Assembly (NCBI GenBank): GCA_020723185.1
Contig: DYJI01000005.1
Location: forward strand, 1-64,000
Reading direction: 5' to 3'
Length of the DNA: 64,000 nucleotides
Source of the DNA: Sideroxydans lithotrophicus
GTDB taxonomy: Bacteria; Pseudomonadota; Gammaproteobacteria; Burkholderiales; Gallionellaceae
The notes under the pieces are model-generated. The model did not search any database. It was not told the DNA's origin and worked only from the letters and a program-made list of their open reading frames with translations. Both the position numbers and the translations under genes were made by a program. The number at the start of each line of letters is the position of its first letter. The first letter of the stretch is position 1. Of this stretch, positions 56,340-64,000 are shown piece after piece.

Positions 56340-56343
56340 TGAA

Positions 56344-56946
56344 ATGACAGTCGAGAGGATCTACGTATTCAAGAAGTTCGAACGTTTCTGGCACTGGTCT
56401 CAGGCTTTGCTCATCATCTTCATGCTGCTCACCGGCTTCGAGGTGCATGGCAGCTACCATCTGTTCGGTTTCGCGGATGCTGTGGCGATGCATACCGTCG
56501 CCGCCTGGACGCTGGTGGGGCTGTGGGTGTTCGCCATCTTCTGGCATTTCACGACCGGGGAGTGGAAGCAGTACCTGCCGACCACCGAGAAGGTCGTGGC
56601 GATGATCCGCTTTTACTCGGTGGGTATCTTTCAGGGCGCGCCGCATCCTTATCGCCCGACCGTCTTGAAGAAACACAATCCCCTGCAACGGCTCGCCTAT
56701 CTGGGTGTGCTGCTGTTCATCGGCCCCTTGCTCTGGATCACGGGCTGGTTCTACCTTTTCTTCGGGGATTGGAAGGCTTGGGGCGTGGATGGCTTGCTGT
56801 CGCTGGAGTGGGTCGCGTTCTTCCATACGGCGGGGGCGTTCATGATGCTGGCATTCCTCATCGCGCACATCTATCTGACCACTACCGGACATACCCCCTT
56901 GTCCCACATCAAGGCCATGATCACCGGTTGGGAAGAGGTCGACTGA
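56344..56946 (+). CDS. cytochrome b561-type (thiosulfate reductase cytochrome b-like) membrane subunit
   Basis: Four predicted TMs with conserved His (FERFWHWSQALLIIFMLLTGFEVHG, MHTVAAWTLVGLWVFAIFWHF, HTAGAFMMLAFLIAHIYLTTTGHT); 4 nt after the cytochrome c. Confidence 0.9.
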   Translation: MTVERIYVFKKFERFWHWSQALLIIFMLLTGFEVHGSYHLFGFADAVAMHTVAAWTLVGLWVFAIFWHFTTGEWKQYLPTTEKVVAMIRFYSVGIFQGAPHPYRPTVLKKHNPLQRLAYLGVLLFIGPLLWITGWFYLFFGDWKAWGVDGLLSLEWVAFFHTAGAFMMLAFLIAHIYLTTTGHTPLSHIKAMITGWEEVD

Positions 56947-57094
56947 CCTGTACCAGTTCCAATACTGATCTGATGATCAGATACGCTGGCATGTACGTTA
57001 TCGGGACGGTCTCCGCCTGCCGTCCACATTAGGCTGTGTGATAATCAACGCAAGTCGAGGCATCGTTTCGATAGGACGCTGACAGGGGCGGGAA

Positions 57095-57973
57095 GTGACT
57101 GCAAAGAAAAACGTCGTGCCGGTAGCAGGCTTGTTGAGCGGTGCATTGGTGTGGGGATTGATCTGGTATCCCTACCGGGTGCTGCAGGACGCCGGCATAT
57201 CGGGTGCTTTGGCCACCGGACTGACCTACGGTTTCGCCATGCTGTGCGGCTCATTCATCCTGCCGCGCCTGTGGCGCGAACGTGCGTCGCTGGGCGGCTG
57301 GGCCTTGCTGCTGGTGTTCAGTGCGGGCTGGGCCAATCTGGGATACGTGCTGGGCATGCTGCAGGGCGAGGTGATGCGCGTGCTGCTGCTGTTCTATCTC
57401 GCGCCGGTGTGGACCGTTCTGTTCTCGCGCTGGCTGCTGGGCGAGCGCCTCGACCGCCATGGCTATGCCATCGTCGCGCTGTCGCTGGGCGGTGCGGTGG
57501 TGATGCTGTGGACGCCGGAGCTGGGCCTGCCGATCCCGCAGAATGTGTCGGAATGGCTGGGCCTGACTGCCGGCATGGGCTTCGCGCTCTCCAATGTCGT
57601 CTCGCGCCGCTCCTCCCATCTGTCGGTGGAAGTCAAATCGTTCAGCCTCTGGCTGGGTACCCTGGTGCTGACCCTGCCGTTCCTGTGGTGGCAGGGTGGC
57701 GTGTCTCAGCAACTGGCGGTCGTCCCGGCCGGGTTCTGGGGATTGCTGCTGTTGATGGGGCTGGTGCTGTGCGCCACCAGCTTCGCCGTGCAATACGGTG
57801 TCTCACATATCCCCGCCAATCGTGCGGTGGTGCTGTTCTTGTTCGAGCTGGTGGTCGCCGCCGCCGCAGCCTGGGTGCTGGCCGGCGAACGCATGGACTG
57901 GCGTGAGTGGGTGGGGGCGGCACTCATCGTCTCGGCTACCCTTCTGTCTGGCAGGGTGCACCGGGACGAATGA
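57095..57973 (+). CDS. EamA/DMT-family transporter
   Basis: Ten hydrophobic segments with EamA repeats (LLLFYLAPVWTVLFSRWLLGERLDRHGYAIVALSLGGAVVML). Confidence 0.88.
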   Translation: MTAKKNVVPVAGLLSGALVWGLIWYPYRVLQDAGISGALATGLTYGFAMLCGSFILPRLWRERASLGGWALLLVFSAGWANLGYVLGMLQGEVMRVLLLFYLAPVWTVLFSRWLLGERLDRHGYAIVALSLGGAVVMLWTPELGLPIPQNVSEWLGLTAGMGFALSNVVSRRSSHLSVEVKSFSLWLGTLVLTLPFLWWQGGVSQQLAVVPAGFWGLLLLMGLVLCATSFAVQYGVSHIPANRAVVLFLFELVVAAAAAWVLAGERMDWREWVGAALIVSATLLSGRVHRDE

Positions 57974-57998
57974 GTCCTTAGCGGTTCTCTTGATTGTT

Positions 57999-59048
<1,050 letters not shown>

Positions 59049-59117
59049 GATTCTTTCTCCTTTGAAAAAATACGATGAAGCGGGCAACGGATCAGGGATT
59101 CCATGTTACTCCTCCGA

Positions 59118-59123
59118 TATAAT
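59118..59123 (+). promoter_or_regulatory. candidate -10 box upstream of purT
   Basis: Perfect TATAAT 33 nt before the purT ATG; no good -35. Confidence 0.3.
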
Positions 59124-59156
59124 TCCGGCATTCATATTCATCGTCTGGAACCGCTC

Positions 59157-60365
59157 ATGCAAGCCGCCATCCTTGGTACACCGCTGTCACCGTCCGCCAC
59201 CAAAGTCATGCTGCTGGGCAGCGGCGAGCTTGGCAAGGAAGTCATCATCGCGTTGCAGCGGCTGGGGGTGGAAGTCATCGCGGTGGACCGTTACGAGAAC
59301 GCACCGGGACATCAGGTGGCGCATCGTGCGCATGTCATCAATATGGCGGACGGTGCCGCTTTGCGTGCATTGATCGAGAAAGAGCAGCCACAGATCATCG
59401 TGCCGGAGATCGAGGCCATCGCCACCGACATGCTGGTGCAGATCGAGAGCGAAGGGCTGGCGCGGGTCATTCCGACGGCCAGAGCTGCCAAACTCACCAT
59501 GAACCGGGAAGGCATACGCCGTCTGGCGGCAGAGACACTGTGGCTGCCGACTTCACCGTACAGGTTCGCCGACAGCCTGGAAGAACTACAGGCGGCGATC
59601 GACGGCGGCATCGGCTATCCCTGCATCGTCAAACCGGTGATGTCCTCTTCCGGCAAGGGGCAGTCGAAAGTGGATGGCCCGGATGACGTGAAGAAGGCAT
59701 GGGACTACGCGGCCAGCGGTTCGCGCGTGGACCAGGGGCGGGTGATCGTGGAAGGTTTCATCGACTTCGACTACGAGATCACGCAACTGACCGTGCGCGC
59801 ACTGGGGGTGGGAGGGGAGATCGAGACGCATTTCTGCGCCCCCATCGGTCATGTGCAGGTGCACGGCGACTACGTCGAGAGCTGGCAGCCGATGGTGATG
59901 TCCGAGGTCGCTTTGCAGCGCTCGCGCGAGATCGCGAAGCAGGTCACCGACGACCTCGGCGGTCTCGGCCTGTTCGGCGTCGAACTGTTCGTGAAGGGCG
60001 ACCGCGTGTGGTTCTCAGAAGTCAGCCCGCGTCCGCACGACACCGGCATGGTGACCATGTGCACACAGCGCTTCAACGAGTTCGAGCTGCATGCCCGCGC
60101 CATCCTTGGCCTGCCGGTGGATGCGTCGTTGCGCGAGTCCGGTGCGTCGGCTGTCATCTATGGACAGATGGATGAAAAGGGCATCGCCTTCAAGGGTGTG
60201 GCAGAGGCTTTGCGTGTGCCGGGCGCGGACATCCGCCTGTTCGGCAAGCCGGAAGCTTTCACGCGCCGCCGCATGGGGGTGGCGCTGGCCACCGGCGACG
60301 ATACCGATGAGGCCCGGCAGCGCGCCAAGATGGCAGCAAGCAAAGTCGTTCCGTTCAAACCATGA
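59157..60365 (+). CDS. purT: formate-dependent phosphoribosylglycinamide formyltransferase
   Basis: [50 protein letters not shown]-grasp motifs. Confidence 0.98.
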   Translation: MQAAILGTPLSPSATKVMLLGSGELGKEVIIALQRLGVEVIAVDRYENAPGHQVAHRAHVINMADGAALRALIEKEQPQIIVPEIEAIATDMLVQIESEGLARVIPTARAAKLTMNREGIRRLAAETLWLPTSPYRFADSLEELQAAIDGGIGYPCIVKPVMSSSGKGQSKVDGPDDVKKAWDYAASGSRVDQGRVIVEGFIDFDYEITQLTVRALGVGGEIETHFCAPIGHVQVHGDYVESWQPMVMSEVALQRSREIAKQVTDDLGGLGLFGVELFVKGDRVWFSEVSPRPHDTGMVTMCTQRFNEFELHARAILGLPVDASLRESGASAVIYGQMDEKGIAFKGVAEALRVPGADIRLFGKPEAFTRRRMGVALATGDDTDEARQRAKMAASKVVPFKP

Positions 60366-60736
60366 TCCTGGGCATCCATCACGCCACCTTCATCAGCAGC
60401 GACTTGGCACGTTCGCGCGGATTCTATGAGGGGTTGCTGGGATTGCAGCCCGATCCCAAACGTTCGCTGATGAGCTTTGACGGTGTGTGGTACGACGTGG
60501 CACCGGATCAGCAGATCCATCTGATGGTGTTGCCAGATCCGGACGCGGGTGTGGAACGTCCGCTGCATGGCGGGCGCGACCGTCATGTGGCGTTCATGGT
60601 GCGAGATGTGAAGGCCCTGGCCGCGCATCTGCTGGCGGCTGGTGTCGCATTCACCCTCAGTCAGTCGGGACGCAGTGCTTTGTTCTGCCGCGATCCGGAC
60701 GGCAATGCACTCGAGTTCGTTCAAGCACGATCATGA
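60362..60736 (+). CDS. glyoxalase/VOC family protein
   Basis: [32 protein letters not shown]...[12 protein letters not shown]...[12 protein letters not shown]. Confidence 0.88.
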   Translation: MILGIHHATFISSDLARSRGFYEGLLGLQPDPKRSLMSFDGVWYDVAPDQQIHLMVLPDPDAGVERPLHGGRDRHVAFMVRDVKALAAHLLAAGVAFTLSQSGRSALFCRDPDGNALEFVQARS

Positions 60737-61872
60737 CTTCCGGTACAGACTCTGCAGTCAGCCCCAGGACCTGGTATCAGGCGGCGTGCCAGCGATCCGG
60801 GATCGTTTGCGATGCGCCTCAGCTCGCTGCGATCGAGCAACTTGAGGACCTGTGGAACCAGTTGATCGAGTTCAAACAGAAGCGTAACCAGTTCCTGGGG
60901 CGCAGCTTGCTGAGTCCGGATGTACCCAAGGGGCTCTATATCTGGGGCGGTGTGGGGCGCGGCAAGACCTTCCTGATGGACGGTTTCTACGAGTGCCTGC
61001 CATACAAACGCAAACGGCGCATCCATTTCCACCATTTCATGCTCGAAGTGCATCACGAGATGAAGCGGCTGGCACACGAGCGCGATGCGCTGATCGCGCT
61101 GGCCGACCTTATCGCGCAGTCGACCCGTTTGTTATGCCTGGATGAGTTCCATGTTGACGACATCGCCGATGCGATGATCCTCGGCCGCTTGTTGGGAGCA
61201 TTGTTCGAGCGCGGTGTGGTATTGCTGACCACCTCCAACATCGAGCCGGACGCGCTTTATCTGCACGGCCTGCAGCGGCAGAACTTCTTGCCGGCTATCG
61301 CGCTGATCAAGCGCGAGCTGAAGGTGTTGCATCTGGATAGCGAGACGGATTACCGCCTGCTGCAGATGGAACGCGATCCGTTGTTCATGTTCGGCGAGGT
61401 TGAGGAGAACGAAAGGCAGCTGGCCTCATTGTTCGATCGTCTGACGGCAGGTGCCGGTTCGGAAGCGCAGTCCGTTCAGGTTCGCAACATCCGTATACCG
61501 GCGCGTCGTGTCGCGCGTGAAGTGGTGTGGTTCGATTTCGCTGAGCTATGCGGTGGCAACCATGACCAGTCGGATTATCTTGATATCGCGCATCGCTACC
61601 CGACGGTGCTTGTCTCCGGTATCCCGCAGTTGACTGCCGAGAACGGAGCCGCCGCACGCAGGTTCACCTGGTTGATCGACGTGCTGTACGACAACCATGT
61701 GAAGCTGGCTGCCAGCTTTGCGGTGCCACTGGAGGGGTTATATGCGACGGGCAGGCATGACAGCGAAGCGCAACGCATCGCCAGCCGCCTGGCCGAGATG
61801 CAGACCCGGCATTATCTGGAGCTGCCGCACCGTAGTCGCGGTGCGGCATTGACTGGGGCTGAAGGAGCCTAG
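60733..61872 (+). CDS. zapE: cell division protein ZapE (AFG1-like ATPase)
   Basis: KGLYIWGGVGRGKTFLMDGFYECLP...RLLCLDEFHVDDIADAMILGRLLGALFERGVVLLTTSNIEPDALY. Confidence 0.95.
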   Translation: MTSGTDSAVSPRTWYQAACQRSGIVCDAPQLAAIEQLEDLWNQLIEFKQKRNQFLGRSLLSPDVPKGLYIWGGVGRGKTFLMDGFYECLPYKRKRRIHFHHFMLEVHHEMKRLAHERDALIALADLIAQSTRLLCLDEFHVDDIADAMILGRLLGALFERGVVLLTTSNIEPDALYLHGLQRQNFLPAIALIKRELKVLHLDSETDYRLLQMERDPLFMFGEVEENERQLASLFDRLTAGAGSEAQSVQVRNIRIPARRVAREVVWFDFAELCGGNHDQSDYLDIAHRYPTVLVSGIPQLTAENGAAARRFTWLIDVLYDNHVKLAASFAVPLEGLYATGRHDSEAQRIASRLAEMQTRHYLELPHRSRGAALTGAEGA

Positions 61873-62249
61873 TTGCCTTGCGCGAGCCGGGTGTCGTGCG
61901 CCTTTTGGCACTCCACATAGGCTGCAGTCAAGGTGTCATCGGCCTGAGCGGCGATCTCTGCCGGGATCGTGAATTGGCCCGGTTTGCGCTTGACCGGCTT
62001 GCGGTTCGCCGTCAGGAAGTCTTCCTTGGCCTGATCTGCCGTTGCCTTGCAGGTGTTGAAAGCATCCGCCAGTTCCGCTTCGAACTTGGCTCTCGCCGCC
62101 GCGCGGGCTGCCGCCTCGGCGCGCGCCTGGATCATCTCCTGTCGCGCTTGCTCCGCAAGCATCTGCTCCTGCTTGTTCAAATGATCCAGATATAACCATG
62201 CACCTGCAGTCAGCACGATCAGAACGACGGCAATCACTTTCTTCAGCAT
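61869..62249 (-). CDS. hypothetical membrane-anchored coiled-coil protein
   Basis: N-terminal TM (LKKVIAVVLIVLTAGAWLYL) then Ala/Glu/Gln-rich helix. Confidence 0.65.
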   Translation of the reverse strand: MLKKVIAVVLIVLTAGAWLYLDHLNKQEQMLAEQARQEMIQARAEAAARAAARAKFEAELADAFNTCKATADQAKEDFLTANRKPVKRKPGQFTIPAEIAAQADDTLTAAYVECQKAHDTRLAQGN

Positions 62250-62308
62250 TTACAGATCCTCCGGAGGGTTTGGTCAGGTGCGCGCATCATAGCTTGTTTT
62301 TCGTAAGG

Positions 62309-63343
62309 TTATGGGGCGGGATTGGGGTAGTGCTGGTGTGTCGTTTCGATGGCGGCCAGCGTCTCTTCAGTCAGCGTCACTTCTGCACTATCCAGGTTCT
62401 CTTCCAATTGCTGCAGTGTCGTCGCGCCCAGGATGACGCTACCGGTGAAGCGGCGCGTTCTGGCAAAAGCCAGCGCCAGCGTGGCTGGTGTCAGGCCCGC
62501 TTCCTGCGCGATGCGCACATATTCCTTTGTCGCGGCAGGGACATTCGTTTTGTTGTAGCGCTGGCCGAAGCCGGGGAACAGGGTGATGCGGCCATGCGCA
62601 CGGGGATCGGCAAGATATTTTCCGGTCAGCCAGCCGAAGGCCAGAGGACTGTAGGAGAGCAGTCCGACCTGGCTGTGATGGCAGACCTCGGCCAGCCCGG
62701 CTTCGAAAGTGCGGTTGAGCAAGCTGTAGGCGTTCTGGATGCTGACGATGCGCGGCAAGCCGAGCTGTTCGGCGCAGCGCACGAACTCCATCACGCCCCA
62801 TGGCGTCTCGTTGCTCAAGCCGATGTGGCGCACCTTGCCGGTTTTGACCAGTTCCCCCAGTGCGTGCAATTGCTCGGCGACCGCGGTGGCTTCGCGCTCT
62901 TGTGTGGCATCGTAACTGGTAGCACCGAACATCGGCACATAGCGGTCCGGCCAGTGGATCTGGTACAGGTCGACGTAGTCGGTCTGCAGGCGTTTGAGGC
63001 TGCCCTCGATGGCGGCATGTATGTGTTCCCTGTTGACGCGCGGACCGCCGCGTATCCAGCTGAAACCGCGTGCCGGGCCGGCGATCTTGGTGGCGATGAC
63101 CAGCTTGTCGCGCGGCTGCCGTTTAAGCCAGTTGCCGATATAGGTTTCCGTGCGGTGCACCGTCTCGGCGCGCGGCGCGACCGGATACATCTCGGCGGTG
63201 TCGATGAAGTTCACGCCTTGTGACACCGCATAATCGAGTTGGCTATGCGCGTCTGCCTCAGTGTTCTGCTCGCCGAAGGTCATGGTGCCCAGGCACAGGG
63301 CGGAGACCTTCAGGTCGCTACTGCCGATGATGCGATATTCCAT
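62309..63343 (-). CDS. aldo/keto reductase (Tas-like)
   Basis: MEYRIIGSSDLKVSALCLGTMTFGEQNTEADAHSQLDYAVSQGVNFIDTAEMYPV. Confidence 0.93.
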   Translation of the reverse strand: MEYRIIGSSDLKVSALCLGTMTFGEQNTEADAHSQLDYAVSQGVNFIDTAEMYPVAPRAETVHRTETYIGNWLKRQPRDKLVIATKIAGPARGFSWIRGGPRVNREHIHAAIEGSLKRLQTDYVDLYQIHWPDRYVPMFGATSYDATQEREATAVAEQLHALGELVKTGKVRHIGLSNETPWGVMEFVRCAEQLGLPRIVSIQNAYSLLNRTFEAGLAEVCHHSQVGLLSYSPLAFGWLTGKYLADPRAHGRITLFPGFGQRYNKTNVPAATKEYVRIAQEAGLTPATLALAFARTRRFTGSVILGATTLQQLEENLDSAEVTLTEETLAAIETTHQHYPNPAP

Positions 63344-63347
63344 GGAT

Positions 63348-63767
63348 TCAGCCGCGCGTGTTGGACTGGCTGTGGAAACTGCTCAGTTCTACACGGGGTG
63401 CGGGCTGCCAACCCGGTTTGCGGTGTTCGGCCACGACGTTGGTGAAGATGCCGCCGCGCACATAGAACTTGGCGGTCAGGCGCATGAAGCGCGGCTGGGT
63501 AGCGGCCACCAGGTCGTCCAGGATGCGGTTGGTCACGTCCTCGTGGAAATGGCCTTCCTCGCGGAACGACCACATATAGAGCTTCAGGCTCTTCAATTCC
63601 ACGCATTGCTGGTCGGCGATGTAATCCAGGATCAGTGTGGCGAAGTCGGGTTGGCCGGTCTTGGGGCAAAGGCAGGTGAATTCAGGGATCTCCATGTGGA
63701 TGTGGTAATCACGTCCGGGCTGGGGATTGGGGAAAGTCTCCAGTGTCTTGGCTGGTTTGGTGGTCAT
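63348..63767 (-). CDS. queF: NADPH-dependent 7-cyano-7-deazaguanine reductase (unimodular QueF)
   Basis: [58 protein letters not shown]. Confidence 0.97.
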   Translation of the reverse strand: MTTKPAKTLETFPNPQPGRDYHIHMEIPEFTCLCPKTGQPDFATLILDYIADQQCVELKSLKLYMWSFREEGHFHEDVTNRILDDLVAATQPRFMRLTAKFYVRGGIFTNVVAEHRKPGWQPAPRVELSSFHSQSNTRG

Positions 63768-63830
63768 TGTTGGTGGCCCTTGGGAGTTCAGTTAGAATGC
63801 GGCGCATTATAACGTCTACCCGTCTGCAAA

Positions 63831-64000
63831 TTGCGCCTTAGCCAGATCAAACTCGCCGGTTTCAAGTCCTTCGTCGATCCCACCCACATCTCGCTGCCCG
63901 GGCAGCTGGTGGGCATCGTCGGGCCGAACGGCTGCGGCAAATCCAATGTGATCGACGCGTTGCGCTGGGTGCTGGGAGAATCGCGCGCTTCGGCCTTGCG
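63831..64000 (+). CDS. smc: chromosome segregation ATPase SMC, N-terminus (truncated by window end)
   Basis: From TTG at 63831: (M)[56 protein letters not shown], the SMC Walker A; absent from the supplied ORF track. Confidence 0.93.
   Translation, partial: MRLSQIKLAGFKSFVDPTHISLPGQLVGIVGPNGCGKSNVIDALRWVLGESRASAL

Overview
64 kb of chromosome from a betaproteobacterium. Gene content looks Gallionellaceae/Nitrosomonadales-like, but that placement is inferred from recalled gene content only. Most of the window is conserved housekeeping: ndk-rlmN-pilW-rodZ-ispG-hisS-yfgM-bamB-der; hfq-hflX-hflK-hflC-hisZ-purA; tRNA-Leu; rnr-rlmB; hpnCDE-prmB; dapE/arsC-like/pilU/dapD/dapC; fba-purT-zapE; queF; and the start of smc. 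Accessory or more interesting regions: (i) 1-5.6 kb, a scarred island with a haemagglutinin-repeat remnant, a REP-associated transposase (RAYT), a transposase inactivated by one amber codon, a Phd/PIN toxin-antitoxin pair and a Kelch lipoprotein; (ii) 15.7-19.6 kb, two NarX-like kinases flanking one NarL-like regulator; (iii) 19.7-32.3 kb, a tightly coupled chemotaxis operon. That operon encodes a CheA with a tandem 24-5-24 residue MshEN-like motif, a soluble degenerate MCP-hairpin protein, a stand-alone flavodiiron-like MBL protein resembling the ODP oxygen/iron sensor family, a PilZ-like protein and a CheD with a four-Cys insertion. I consider it the best candidate for an undescribed (Fe/O2/c-di-GMP-gated) taxis system; (iv) 54.1-56.9 kb, a DUF302 / octahaem cytochrome c / cytochrome b561 respiratory module. 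All calls come from reading the supplied translations and DNA; no database search was run.
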